DNA of 64,000 nt from H17-190 sp034435615 (GCA_034435615.1 DAOTWZ010000019.1:44225-108224); one strand, 5' to 3'. Positions 1-8,692 are shown, numbered from the stretch's first letter. The notes: generated by a model from the letters alone, not told the origin. Made by a program: numbers and translations.

Positions 1-1878
1 GCGGGTGGAGACGTTCACCGCCACCTGGAGCGGGGGCAGGCCCTGGCGCCGCCAGCGCTGGGCCTGGCGGCAGGCGGCGGCCAGGGCCCAGGCGTCTATG
101 TAGGGGACGAGGCCCCCCTCCTCCGCCAGACCTATGAAGGCGTCGGGGAAGAGGAGGCCCCGCTCCGGGTGCTGCCAGCGGACCAGCGCCTCCACCCCCA
201 CCACCTGGCCGGTGGCCACGCTCAGCACGGGCTGGTAGTGGAGGACCAGCTCGTCCCGCTCCAGGGCCCGCCTCAACTCCTGCTCCAGGGCCAGCCGCTC
301 CAGGATGCGGGCCCGCATGGCGGCATCGTAGAAGCGGTAGGTGTCCCGGCCCTGCTCCTTGGCCTGGTGCATGGCCGTGTCGGCGCTGCGCAGCAGGGCA
401 TCGGCGTCCTGGCCGTCCAGAGGATAGAGGGCGATGCCGATGCTGGCCGTGACGCGGAACTCCTGTCCCCCCACCGACCAGGGCATGCGGAAGGTCTGCA
501 GTATCTCCCGAGCCACTGCCTCCACGTCCCGCAGGGAGACGCCGAAGAGGACGAGGATGAACTCGTCGCCGCCGCCGCGGGCCACCGTGTCCCCCTCTCG
601 GGCCAGGGAGACGAGGGCCCTGGCCGCCGCGCGCAGCAGTTCGTCGCCCCCCTCGTGGCCCAGGGCGTCGTTGACCGTCTTGAAGCGGTCCAGGTCCAGG
701 ACGAGGACGGCCACTCTCTCCTGACTGCGGCGGGCCTGGGCCAGGGCCACGTTCAGGCGGTCGCGCAGGAGGGCACGGTTGGGCAGCCCTGTCAGCGGGT
801 CGTGGTAGGACAGGTGGCTTATGACCTGCTCCATGCGCCGCCGCTCCGTCACGTCCCGGACGACGGAGACGACGCCGAGGAGGCCCCGGGCGGGGTCATG
901 CATGGTGGAGGCGCTCAGGTGGAGGACGCGCGGGCCGCCCCTCTCCGACCGATAATCCATCTCGTGGCCCTGCAATACCCCCGTGCGGGCCAGCTCCTGG
1001 GACGCCAGGGCGACCGCGATGGGCGCCGGAGGCGGCCTCCCCAGCATCTCCTCCTCGGAGAGGCCCAGGATCTCGGCGGCGGCCCGATTAGCCACCCGGA
1101 CCAGGCCCTGGGCGTCCGTCACCAGGAGGCCATCGGCCATCGTCCTGATGATCTCCTCCGCTGCCAGGGCGGGCGTGATATCCACCAGGCGGTAGCGCCA
1201 GATGCTGCGGGCGGCCACCAGCACGCCGGCCAGGACCGCCACGAGGCCGAAGGGGTATACGGGGACGCCCAGGTCGGGCAGGTAATCCACGATGCCCAGG
1301 CTGCTCAGGCCGAAGGTGAGGAGGGTGGCCCGCAGCCGCAGCCGCCTCACGCCGGGAGGCGAACGACGGTACTCCTGCCAGCAGAGCCGCAGCCCGGCGG
1401 CTATGGGCAAAACGAAGAAGAGCAGGAAGGGCCAGATGAGCGGGCCGCTCCGCCCGTAGTAGCCCCAAGGGTAGCTATAGAGTCCGTCCACCAGCCAGTC
1501 CGTGGCCACAGCGAGGCCGCCGAAGAGGGCGGAGCCCAGAGCGCTCATCGCCACCCAGGGCCACCGCTCCCGCCACCTGTCCGTCCTGCTCACGGTGTAG
1601 AGGAGCGAGGTCGTCGGTATGAAGGCTACCCCGAACCAGACCGTCTTCGTCCAGACCAGGGCCAGCGCGGCGTCCTCGGTGGAGAAGGCCATCCCGTAGC
1701 CCAGGAGCCAGACGACCACGGGCAGGATGACGGAGAGGAAAGAGAGGCTCACCGGCGAGCGAGGCTCCCGCACCAGGACTATCGCCGCCAGGAGGAGGGC
1801 CAGTCCGCCCACCAGGAAGCGGGGCAGGGCGTAGGGATTGAAGAAGTAGCTGTCCGGCGTAAAGAGATGGACGAGCAT
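1..1878 (-). CDS. Membrane PAS-GGDEF-EAL c-di-GMP signalling protein (3' end outside window)
   Basis: Makes and/or breaks cyclic di-GMP at the inner membrane. The 626 codons visible start at ATG 1878 and run off the window before the EAL domain is complete. The first ~190 residues hold about six or seven hydrophobic segments resembling the N-terminal 7TM sensor of some histidine kinases. A PAS domain follows (about 235-360). The GGDEF motif is intact at residues 436-440, and an RxxD inhibitory site (REGD) lies five residues before it, so product feedback is likely. The EAL domain begins with GVEALVRW (Glu563). Both domains look catalytically competent as far as seen, so the direction of activity cannot be decided. 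No output gene is adjacent. Confidence 0.92.
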   Translation of the reverse strand, partial: MLVHLFTPDSYFFNPYALPRFLVGGLALLLAAIVLVREPRSPVSLSFLSVILPVVVWLLGYGMAFSTEDAALALVWTKTVWFGVAFIPTTSLLYTVSRTDRWRERWPWVAMSALGSALFGGLAVATDWLVDGLYSYPWGYYGRSGPLIWPFLLFFVLPIAAGLRLCWQEYRRSPPGVRRLRLRATLLTFGLSSLGIVDYLPDLGVPVYPFGLVAVLAGVLVAARSIWRYRLVDITPALAAEEIIRTMADGLLVTDAQGLVRVANRAAAEILGLSEEEMLGRPPPAPIAVALASQELARTGVLQGHEMDYRSERGGPRVLHLSASTMHDPARGLLGVVSVVRDVTERRRMEQVISHLSYHDPLTGLPNRALLRDRLNVALAQARRSQERVAVLVLDLDRFKTVNDALGHEGGDELLRAAARALVSLAREGDTVARGGGDEFILVLFGVSLRDVEAVAREILQTFRMPWSVGGQEFRVTASIGIALYPLDGQDADALLRSADTAMHQAKEQGRDTYRFYDAAMRARILERLALEQELRRALERDELVLHYQPVLSVATGQVVGVEALVRWQHPERGLLFPDAFIGLAEEGGLVPYIDAWALAAACRQAQRWRRQGLPPLQVAVNVSTR

Positions 1879-1995
1879 GGCGGTTCGCCCTCCGGCGGGC
1901 CCGGGTTTCGGGAGCGAGGGATGCGGCCCCGCTCGCCGGCGAGGGCCAGGCCGACGGGCGTCCCCATTGAGGTAGACGCGAGGGAGGGGCAGCTG

Positions 1996-2898
1996 TTACT
2001 GGGCGGCCAGCAGCTCCCTCATCTGCTGGGCGTTGCGCACGGCGTAGTCGCGGAAGCAGTTGTTGAAGAGGACGTGCACCTCCTGGGCCTCCTGGGCCAG
2101 CTTCCTGACGCGGGGCACCCACTCCTCCAGCTCCTCCCGCTCGTAGAGGTAGTTGAAGCGCTCCGCCACCGTGGCCCCCTTGGCCTGCCAGGCGGTGGCG
2201 TTGCGACCGTGGAGGCGCACGACGCTCACCTCGGCCGTCGCCTCGGCCAGGGGAGGGACGCTGGAGACGAAGCCCTGGGGCTCGTCCACGCAGACCAGGG
2301 GCAGTCGGTGCTCCCGCAGGAAGCGGAGCACGGCGGCGCGGTCGCGCTCCTCGCCCAGCCAGCGCTCCTGCCGGAACTCGATGGCGGGCGTGTACTGGGG
2401 CAGCCGCTCCCGCAGCTCCTGTATGTAGCGTCGTGACTCCTTGCCGGGCAGGAACCAGGGCGGGAACTGGAAGAGGATGACCCCCAGCTTGCCGGCGCTG
2501 TCCAGGGGGAGGAGGGCGGCGGCGAACCTCTCCCACAGCTCGTCCCGCAGCTCCGGGGGGAGGTCACGGTAGTAGAGGCGCTCCTGCTCCCGCAGGCCGT
2601 GGGGCAGGGCATCTCGCACGTCGCGGGGGAGGGCGCTGACGGGCGTGGGGTGGTGCGTGAAGAGGGAGAAGGCCTTGATATCGAAGCGAAAGTGGGGCGG
2701 CGTGCGCTCCACCCACAGGCCGGCGTTGCGCTCGCTGGGGAGGGCGTAGTAGCTGCTGTCCACCTCCACTACGGGGAAGTGCTGGGCGTAGTAGCGGAGC
2801 CGCTCCTCCGGCGTGTTGACGCCGCGGGGATACCAGCCGCTCTCCAGCAGCGTCTTGTCCGTCCAGGAGCAGGTGCCGACCAGGACGGTGGCGCCCAT
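1996..2898 (-). CDS. DUF72 (YecE-like) family protein
   Basis: 300 residues, the usual DUF72 length. The N-terminus (VGTCSWTDKTLLESGWYP) and later segments VEVDSSYYALPSE and FRFDIKAF are typical of the family, which adopts a TIM-barrel fold. Biochemical function is unsettled, so none is assigned. ATG 2898 has no clear ribosome site. A GATAAT box lies 9-14 nt upstream (2907-2912), which would place transcription almost at the start codon, so a leaderless mRNA is possible. It is followed on the same strand by the GGDEF/EAL gene after 117 bp; a functional link is not evident. Confidence 0.88.
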   Translation of the reverse strand: MGATVLVGTCSWTDKTLLESGWYPRGVNTPEERLRYYAQHFPVVEVDSSYYALPSERNAGLWVERTPPHFRFDIKAFSLFTHHPTPVSALPRDVRDALPHGLREQERLYYRDLPPELRDELWERFAAALLPLDSAGKLGVILFQFPPWFLPGKESRRYIQELRERLPQYTPAIEFRQERWLGEERDRAAVLRFLREHRLPLVCVDEPQGFVSSVPPLAEATAEVSVVRLHGRNATAWQAKGATVAERFNYLYEREELEEWVPRVRKLAQEAQEVHVLFNNCFRDYAVRNAQQMRELLAAQ

Positions 2899-2964
2899 CG
2901 GCTACCATTATCGCGCCGGCGGGATGGCGTCCAGGCCGCCCCGCGGAGCGCCTCCGCCCCGCCG

Positions 2965-2994
2965 TTGACCTCCCGGTGGGGCGGTTGCTATCAT
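2965..2994 (+). promoter_or_regulatory. Candidate sigma-70 promoter for the LLM gene at 3062
   Basis: TTGACC at 2965-2970, an 18-bp spacer and TATCAT at 2989-2994. The predicted start lies near 3001, leaving a leader of about 60 nt. The leader has a purine-rich stretch (GGGGGGG) just before ATG 3062. Confidence 0.55.
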
Positions 2995-3061
2995 GAAGCG
3001 GACTTTTCTAGGGAGCTGTAGCCTCTCGCAGTTTTTAATCCCTTTGCAACGGGGGGGCCGC

Positions 3062-3979
3062 ATGAAATTCGGCGCGCACCTGCTCCACATCTCCGCCCAG
3101 TACAGCCCGGAGGACATAGTCCGCTTCGCCCAGGCAGTGGAGCAGATGGGCTATGACTCCGTCTGGGCCAGCGACCACATCGTCTTCCCCACGGGGGAGG
3201 TGGAGTCCCGCTATCCCTACCGGGAGACGGGGCGCTTTCCCCTCCCCCCGGACACCCCCTGGCTGGAGTGCGTCACCACCCTGGCGTTCGTGGCCGGGGC
3301 CACCAGCCGGGTCTACCTGGGCACCACCGTGATGGTGCTCCCCTACCGCAACCCGGTGCTCAACGCCAAGATGCTGGGGACGCTGCAGGTCCTCTCCAAC
3401 AACCGCCTCATCCTGGGGGCGGGCGCCGGCTGGATGCGGGAGGAGGCGGAGGCCCTGGGGATGCCCTGGGACCACCGCGGCCAGCGCACCGACGAGCATA
3501 TCCAGGTGCTGCGGGCCATCTGGACCCAGGAGGAGCCCCGCTTCGAGGGACGCTTCTACCGCATCGCTGGCGTGCGCTGCGAGCCCCGCCCCACCGTGCC
3601 GCCCCCCATCTGGATCGGCGGGCACGAGCGGGCGGGCCTGAGGCGGGCCGGCGTCCTGGGCGACGGCTGGCACGCCGCCTTCCACCCGCCCGAAGACCTG
3701 GCCGGCCGCTGGCAGACGGTGCAGCAGTTCGCCCGGGAGGCCGGGCGCGACCCCGCCTCCCTCACCCTCTCGGTGCGGCTGCCCATCCGCATCCGCAACC
3801 AGCCGGAGGAGGGGCCACCCCTGGTGGGCAGCGTCGACCAGATAAAGCGCTGGCTTCAGGAGTACCAGCGCCTGGGAGTGCAGCACGTCCTGCTGGAGCC
3901 GCCCCTGCGCCAGGGCGTGGAGGCAGCCCTGGAGGTGCTGGACCGCTTCGCCCGGGAGGTGCGGCCCGAGTTCGCCTAG
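3062..3979 (+). CDS. LLM-class (luciferase-like, probably F420-dependent) oxidoreductase
   Basis: 305-residue TIM-barrel flavin/F420 oxidoreductase. The start MKFGAHLLHIS follows a G-rich ribosome site; an in-frame ATG 69 nt upstream is not needed, because the family begins at this motif. Supporting segments are YDSVWASDHIVFP (residues ~34-46), TTVMVLPYRNPV, GAGAGWMREE (the phosphate-binding region of this group) and PPIWIGGH. F420 versus FMN use is inferred from similarity to the Rv2161c-type group. It opens the catabolic block and ends convergently with the DUF35 gene, the two stop codons sharing CTAG at 3976-3979. The substrate is unknown; a hydride-transfer step on an acyl or alcohol intermediate fits the neighbours. 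Confidence 0.88.
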   Translation: MKFGAHLLHISAQYSPEDIVRFAQAVEQMGYDSVWASDHIVFPTGEVESRYPYRETGRFPLPPDTPWLECVTTLAFVAGATSRVYLGTTVMVLPYRNPVLNAKMLGTLQVLSNNRLILGAGAGWMREEAEALGMPWDHRGQRTDEHIQVLRAIWTQEEPRFEGRFYRIAGVRCEPRPTVPPPIWIGGHERAGLRRAGVLGDGWHAAFHPPEDLAGRWQTVQQFAREAGRDPASLTLSVRLPIRIRNQPEEGPPLVGSVDQIKRWLQEYQRLGVQHVLLEPPLRQGVEAALEVLDRFAREVRPEFA

Positions 3980-4386
3980 GAGGACTGGCGCCGGGGACGG
4001 AACTGGACCAGGGTGACCTCGTCCGTCAGGCGCTGGAAGACGGCCTCCACTGGCATCCCCGTCCTTATCTCCGCCAGGGGGACGTCCACCAGGTTGGCCA
4101 CCAGGCGCGGCCCTTCCTCCAGTTGGACCCAGGCCACGTTGTAGGGCGGCTCAAAGCCGGGGACGAGACGGCGGTGGAAGACCACCCAGGAGGCCACCAC
4201 ACCGCGGCCGCTGGCGCGTCGCCACTCCACCCGGTCGGAGAGGCACTGCGGACAGACGGGGCCTGGGGGCCACCACGTATGCTGACAGTCACCGCAGCGG
4301 GGGAGGAGCAGCTCCCCCCGCCGCGCTCCCTCCCAGAAGGGGAGCTCGTCCTCATGCAGGGGCGGCAGGGGGCGCTCCTCCGCCAT
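3976..4386 (-). CDS. Zn-ribbon OB-fold (DUF35) acyl-CoA-associated protein
   Basis: 136 residues. The N-terminal helix leads into a rubredoxin-like zinc ribbon (CGDC at ~34 and CPQC at ~49) and then an OB-fold, the DUF35 arrangement. Family members bind acyl-CoA and pair with thiolase-fold proteins; in steroid side-chain breakdown the DUF35 partner is required by Ltp2-type aldolases. Here it follows the thiolase-like gene with a TGATG stop/start overlap, implying coupled translation and a complex. The start is ATG 4386 (MAEERPLPPLHE); upstream in-frame codons would lie inside the partner gene. Confidence 0.9.
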   Translation of the reverse strand: MAEERPLPPLHEDELPFWEGARRGELLLPRCGDCQHTWWPPGPVCPQCLSDRVEWRRASGRGVVASWVVFHRRLVPGFEPPYNVAWVQLEEGPRLVANLVDVPLAEIRTGMPVEAVFQRLTDEVTLVQFRPRRQSS

Positions 4387-5558
4387 CACTCCCTCCCGAA
4401 GATGAGGGAATCGCCGAAGGTGGTGGCCCACTGCAGGAGGCGGGCGCCGGGGATCTGGCGCTCGCCGCATTCGCCCCGTAGCTGGCGCACTATCTCCACC
4501 ACGTGGTTCCAGCCGGAGACATGCCCCTCCGAGAGGAGGCCGCCGTTGGTGTTCACCGGCAGCTCTCCCCCCAGCTCTATACGGCCGTCCTGCACCCAGG
4601 CCAGCCCCTCCCCTGGCCCGGCGAAGCCGAAGCGCTCCAGGGTGAAGACCACCTGGGGAGCGAAGGCATCGTAGACGTAGAGGCCGTCCATATCTTTCTG
4701 CTCCACGCCGGCCATCCCGTAGACCGGGTGCTCCCTCTCCAGGTCGTCGCTGACGCTCTGCTGCCAGGCGCCCAGCCCCGGCCGGCCGAAGACGAACTCC
4801 TCCCGTCCTGCCCGCATCCCCTGCATCCCCAGGACGAACACCGGCGGCTGGCGGCAGTCCCGCGCCCTCTCCCGGGAGGCGACGATGACGCAGGCACCGC
4901 CATCGCTCACCAGGCAGCAGTCCAAGAGGCGCAGGGGCTCGATGATGAAGGGGGCGTTCAGGTAGTCTTCCCGCGTGATGGGAGTGCGCATGATGGCCTG
5001 CGGGTTCAGGGAGGCGTGCTTCCGGATGGCGATGGGCACGGCCGCCAGGTCTTCCGGGCGGCCGCCGTAGCGGGAGAGGTAGAGCCGCCAGGCCATGGCT
5101 GCCCCGGCGCCCGGCGTGACGATGCCGTAGTGGGGGGCCTCACCGTGGGAGCCGCCGCCCTGACGCGTCGCCTCCGGGTCGCGGGGGCCACCGATGTGCC
5201 CCGGGCGGCTGAAGCGGATCCCCACCAGGCAGGCCACCACCCGGGCCAGCCCGGCCGCCACCGCCAGGACAGCGTGCTGCAGGGCAGGGCCCATGAAGCG
5301 GCCGTGCGTCCACGTCTGCTCCGAGTAGCAGAGGCGGAGGCCGAAGGCCTCGGCCAGGCGGTCGTAGTCCACGCCCAGGGGATGGCCGATGTTGGTGACC
5401 AGGCCATCGATCTCGCTCTTGGCGAGGCCGGCGTCCCGGAGCGCCTCCTTGAGGGCCTCGGCCGCCAGGGCCAGATTGCTGCGGGGCGAGCGTCGCTCCA
5501 GGCGCGACATCCCCACGCCCACTACAGCTACCCGACCGCTGACGTCGAGGCCGGCCAT
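4386..5558 (-). CDS. Thiolase-superfamily protein lacking the catalytic cysteines (SCP2-thiolase/Ltp2-like)
   Basis: 390 residues with overall thiolase architecture. The C-terminal histidine loop is present (NTNGGLLSEGHVSGWNH), but the nucleophile region reads TWTHGRFMGPALQHA with no Cys, and the usual C-terminal Cys loop is replaced by ATTFGDSLIFGRE. Canonical thiolysis is therefore unlikely. By analogy with Ltp2 plus DUF35, a retro-aldol cleavage of a 3-hydroxyacyl-CoA is the better guess (inference). ATG 5558 has GGAG six nt upstream and is preferred to TTG 5570. It is translationally coupled to the DUF35 gene. The MBL gene lies upstream, with a 34-bp perfect palindrome between them. Confidence 0.88.
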   Translation of the reverse strand: MAGLDVSGRVAVVGVGMSRLERRSPRSNLALAAEALKEALRDAGLAKSEIDGLVTNIGHPLGVDYDRLAEAFGLRLCYSEQTWTHGRFMGPALQHAVLAVAAGLARVVACLVGIRFSRPGHIGGPRDPEATRQGGGSHGEAPHYGIVTPGAGAAMAWRLYLSRYGGRPEDLAAVPIAIRKHASLNPQAIMRTPITREDYLNAPFIIEPLRLLDCCLVSDGGACVIVASRERARDCRQPPVFVLGMQGMRAGREEFVFGRPGLGAWQQSVSDDLEREHPVYGMAGVEQKDMDGLYVYDAFAPQVVFTLERFGFAGPGEGLAWVQDGRIELGGELPVNTNGGLLSEGHVSGWNHVVEIVRQLRGECGERQIPGARLLQWATTFGDSLIFGRE

Positions 5559-5578
5559 GCTGCGCTCCAAAGCACCCC

Positions 5579-5612
5579 GTCCGGAGGGCCGGGGCGCCCC
5601 GGCCCTCCGGAC
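5579..5612. terminator. 34-bp perfect palindrome between MBL and thiolase-like genes
   Basis: Arms 5579-5595 and 5596-5612 are exact reverse complements with no unpaired centre (starting GTCCGGAGGGCC). It lies 33 nt beyond the MBL stop and just upstream of the thiolase-like start on the minus strand. With no U-run it may act as an intercistronic hairpin or a partial terminator. Confidence 0.55.
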
Positions 5613-5644
5613 CCCCAGGGCGTGGCCCTCGTCGGGTCAGGGCC

Positions 5645-6499
5645 CTAGGCCACCATGGTCCACTGGCGCTTACCCTCGGCCAGCATCAACCGCCCGAAGA
5701 TGAAGTTGGGGAAGTGGGCGGCGGCGCCGAAGGTGGAGGGGTCTTCCAGCTCGCGGATGACCCGCTCCCGCGTCCGCTTGGCCAGCTCCTTGTCCACGTC
5801 CGCCACCATGGCCCACTCCGTGGCCTCGAACTGGACGGGACAGTGCATGGAGTCGCCGAAGAGGATGGCCCGCTCGGTGCCCGAGGAGATGACGACGCTC
5901 AGGTGGCCGGGCGTGTGGCCCGGGGTGGCCAGGATGTTGACGCCCGGGGCTATGGCCTGGCCGTCGCTGACGAACTCGACGCAGTTCTCCAGATGGTCCT
6001 GGACCTCGTGGCGGTCGGGGCCCAGGGGGTCGTCCTTGCCGTACCAGTACTCCCACTCTTCCTTCATGGTCAGGTGACGGGCCCTGGGGAAGGTGGGGAC
6101 GCGGGTGTGGCCCACGGCGTGGCTCGTCCAGCCCACGTGGTCCAGGTGGAGATGGGTGTAGACCACTGTGTCGATGTCACCGGGCTCCAGCTTGGCGATG
6201 CGCAGGCTCTCCAGCAGGGCCCCGCCCATCAGCGGGCCGAAGCCGGGGAAGTCCACGCCCTTATCGCCGAAGCCCAGGTCCACCAGGATGTTGCGGGCCC
6301 CCGTGCGGATGAGGAAGCTGCCGAAGCTGGCCACCAGCCTGCCCTGGTGATCCAGCCATTTGCTGTGGGACTGCCAGATCTCCTTGTTGGTCTCGGGGAA
6401 GGCTGCGGTGGGCTCGAGGGCGGCGCTCCCGTCGGGCAGGAAGACGATGCGTATGTCCCCTACCTTGACCTCCGCCAGGCGTGCCGGTTGTGCAGGCAT
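5645..6499 (-). CDS. MBL-fold metallo-hydrolase
   Basis: 284 residues. The di-metal motif THLHLDH is intact (His116, His118, Asp120, His121), followed by later His/Asp ligands in ATPGHTPGHLS and FGDSMHCPVQF. This is the standard metallo-beta-lactamase fold used by lactonases, thioesterases and similar hydrolases. ATG 6499 is preceded by AAAGGAGGGG at good spacing; longer in-frame extensions cross the promoter and are rejected. It is transcribed divergently from the enoyl-CoA hydratase and upstream of the thiolase-like/DUF35 pair, so it may hydrolyse a thioester or lactone intermediate (inference). Confidence 0.9.
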   Translation of the reverse strand: MPAQPARLAEVKVGDIRIVFLPDGSAALEPTAAFPETNKEIWQSHSKWLDHQGRLVASFGSFLIRTGARNILVDLGFGDKGVDFPGFGPLMGGALLESLRIAKLEPGDIDTVVYTHLHLDHVGWTSHAVGHTRVPTFPRARHLTMKEEWEYWYGKDDPLGPDRHEVQDHLENCVEFVSDGQAIAPGVNILATPGHTPGHLSVVISSGTERAILFGDSMHCPVQFEATEWAMVADVDKELAKRTRERVIRELEDPSTFGAAAHFPNFIFGRLMLAEGKRQWTMVA

Positions 6500-6542
6500 C
6501 GCTGACCCCTCCTTTCCCGCCTGCTCGGTATGAGGCAGCCCA

Positions 6543-6571
6543 AATCTAATGAGCTTTGGCAGGCTTGTCAA
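6543..6571 (-). promoter_or_regulatory. Sigma-70-like promoter for the MBL-thiolase-DUF35 operon
   Basis: Read on the minus strand: TTGACA at 6571-6566, a 17-bp spacer and TAGATT at 6548-6543. This gives a leader of about 35-40 nt before ATG 6499. Confidence 0.6.
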
Positions 6572-6680
6572 GCCAGCCCCCGCAGCCCTATCCTCGGGGA
6601 AGCTTGGGGCCTCCCTGCCCCACTGCCAGAGAGAGGGCACTATACTAACGCTGAAGACTCACCGGAGAGGAGGTAAAGCC

Positions 6681-7472
6681 ATGCCTGAGTACAAGGCCCT
6701 CCGCTTCGAGGTCCGGGACGGGGTGGGCTGGGTCACCCTGTCCAGACCGGAGGTGGGGAACGCCATCAACCGCGAGATGGCCCTGGAGTTGCTGGACGTC
6801 TCCCTCCGCTGCGACGAGGACCCGGGCGTGCGGGCGGTGGTGCTGACGGGCAGCGGCCCCATGTTCTGCACCGGGGGCGACCTGAAGAGCTTCGCCACCG
6901 CCGGGGAGGATCTCCCCCGCCTCCTCAAGGAGCTCACCACCTACTTCCACGCCGCCGTCTCCCGCTTCTCCCGCATGGAGGCGCCGGTCATCGCCGCTGT
7001 CAACGGCACCGCCGCCGGGGCGGGGATGAGCCTGGTCTGCGCCTGTGACCTGGCGGTGGCTGTCCAGTCCGCTCGCTTCGTCATGGCCTACACGCGGGCT
7101 GGCCTCACCCCGGACGGCTCCGGCACCTACTTCCTGCCCCGCCTGGTGGGCGTACGGCGGGCCCTGGAGCTGACCCTCACCAACCGCATGCTCTCCGCCC
7201 AGGAGGCGCTGGAGATGGGCATCGTCAACCGGGTGGTGCCGGACGAGTCCCTGACATCGGAGGTGGAGTCCCTGGCCCGTCAGCTGGCGGAAGGGCCGAC
7301 GCGAGCCTACGGCGGCGCCAAGCGCCTCATCTATCAGTCCTGGCAGGAGAGCCTGGAGACGCAGATGGAGTGGGAGGCGCGCACCATCGCCGACATGGCC
7401 CGCACCGCCGACGGCCGGGAGGGGATCGCCGCCTTCCTGGAGAAGCGGCAGCCCCGCTTCAAGGGCCAGTAG
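6681..7472 (+). CDS. Enoyl-CoA hydratase/isomerase (PaaG-like)
   Basis: 263 residues, crotonase fold. ATG 6681 follows AGAGGAGG. The oxyanion-hole segments are seen in VLTGSGPMFCTGGDLKSF (residues ~54-71) and NGTAAGAGMSLVCACDLAVA. The second catalytic region reads AGLTPDGSGTYFLPRLVG, with Asp rather than a Glu pair, a pattern closer to PaaG-type delta3-delta2 isomerases than to classical hydratases. It is first in a plus-strand operon with two CoA-transferases, a GIY-YIG-like protein and an acyl-CoA dehydrogenase. The fold is certain; hydratase versus isomerase is not. Confidence 0.92.
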   Translation: MPEYKALRFEVRDGVGWVTLSRPEVGNAINREMALELLDVSLRCDEDPGVRAVVLTGSGPMFCTGGDLKSFATAGEDLPRLLKELTTYFHAAVSRFSRMEAPVIAAVNGTAAGAGMSLVCACDLAVAVQSARFVMAYTRAGLTPDGSGTYFLPRLVGVRRALELTLTNRMLSAQEALEMGIVNRVVPDESLTSEVESLARQLAEGPTRAYGGAKRLIYQSWQESLETQMEWEARTIADMARTADGREGIAAFLEKRQPRFKGQ

Positions 7473-7486
7473 CCGGGGGAGCGGCC

Positions 7487-8692
7487 GTGGCTGGCCCCCT
7501 GAACGGCCTACGGGTGCTGGAGGTGACGACCACCGTGGCCGGCGCCTACTGCGGCCGCCTCCTGGCCGGCATGGGTGCCGACGTGCTCAAGGTGGAGCCC
7601 CCGGAGGGGGACCCCCTGCGCCGTTACGGGCCCTTCCCGGGGGACGTGCCCCACCCGGAGAAGAGCGGCCTCTTCCTCCACCTGAACCAGGCCAAGCGGG
7701 GCGTCACCCTGGAGGTGGGCTCCCCCAGCGGCCGCGAGCTGCTGGGCCGCCTGCTGGAGCGGGCCGATGCCCTGGTCCATGACCTGCCTCCCCAGCGGGC
7801 CGAGGAGCTCGGCCTGACGCCGGAGGAGCTGCCACGCCGCCACCCCCGCCTGGTGGCCGCCGTGGTCACCTACTTCGGCTCCCGGGGGCCCTACGCCCGC
7901 TACCAGGGGACGGAGCTGGTGGCGGAGGCCCTGAGCGGCTACATGTCCATCACCGGAGAGCCGGACCGCGAACCCCTGAAGCCCCACGGCTTCCTGGCCG
8001 AGTACCAGGCCGGCCTGCAGGCGGCGGTGGCGGTGATGGCCGGCCTCCTGGCCCGGGAGGCCCGCGGCGCCGGGGACGTGGCCGACGTCTCGGTGGCGGA
8101 GGCGGCCACCTTCCTCATGGGCGGGCCGCCAGTGCTGGCCTACCTCTTCGGCCAGGTGTGGAAGCGCAACGGCACCCGCCTCATCGGCGTGGGCGACCGC
8201 CACCCCTACCCCTCCACCCTCCGCCCCTGCCGCGATGGCTGGGTGCACGCCCACTCCAACAACCGTCACCCGGACCTCCTGGCCGCCCTGGTGGGGGACC
8301 CCTGGCTGGCCAGCCCGCAGGTGCTGGAGGCCATGACCGCCCACGCCGACGAGATCGACGCCCGCCTGGACGCCTGGCTGGCCGACAAGAGCAAGTGGGA
8401 GGCGGTGGAGCTGGCCCAGGAGCTGCGCCTCCCCTTCACGGAGGTGCTCGACCCGCTGGAGGTGCTGGAGGACCGCCACGGCCACCACCGCACTCGCGGC
8501 AGCTTCGTGGAGGTGGAGCACCCGGTCGCCGGCCGCGTCCGCCAACTGGGTGCGCCGGTGAAGCTCAGTGCCACCCCCTGGCGGGTGGGCCGCGCCCCCC
8601 TGCTGGGCGAGCACAACGAGCAGGTCTTCTGCGGGGAACTGGGCCTCCCGCGGGAGGAGCTGGTGCGTCTGAGACAGGCCGGCATCGTGTAG
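7487..8692 (+). CDS. CaiB/BaiF-family CoA-transferase with Glu in place of catalytic Asp
   Basis: 401 residues, type III CoA-transferase fold, which moves CoA between acyl donors and carboxylates. The GTG start 7487 is 14 nt after the previous stop, with GGGGGAG upstream, and gives the family N-terminus LNGLRVLEVTTTVAGAYCG. The catalytic region reads GFLAEYQAG: Glu sits where the neighbouring paralogue has Asp (FFCDYNAG), so the usual aspartyl-CoA intermediate would have to form on Glu or not at all. It precedes a second family member by 11 nt. The two may form a heteromer or act on different acids (inference). Confidence 0.9.
   Translation: MAGPLNGLRVLEVTTTVAGAYCGRLLAGMGADVLKVEPPEGDPLRRYGPFPGDVPHPEKSGLFLHLNQAKRGVTLEVGSPSGRELLGRLLERADALVHDLPPQRAEELGLTPEELPRRHPRLVAAVVTYFGSRGPYARYQGTELVAEALSGYMSITGEPDREPLKPHGFLAEYQAGLQAAVAVMAGLLAREARGAGDVADVSVAEAATFLMGGPPVLAYLFGQVWKRNGTRLIGVGDRHPYPSTLRPCRDGWVHAHSNNRHPDLLAALVGDPWLASPQVLEAMTAHADEIDARLDAWLADKSKWEAVELAQELRLPFTEVLDPLEVLEDRHGHHRTRGSFVEVEHPVAGRVRQLGAPVKLSATPWRVGRAPLLGEHNEQVFCGELGLPREELVRLRQAGIV

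Noticed and set aside
169..2436. A 755-codon open frame on the plus strand
   Set aside because: It is antisense to the GGDEF/EAL and DUF72 genes, which have clear domains. The composition (His/Gly/Gln-rich, no motifs) is what G+C-rich antisense frames produce.
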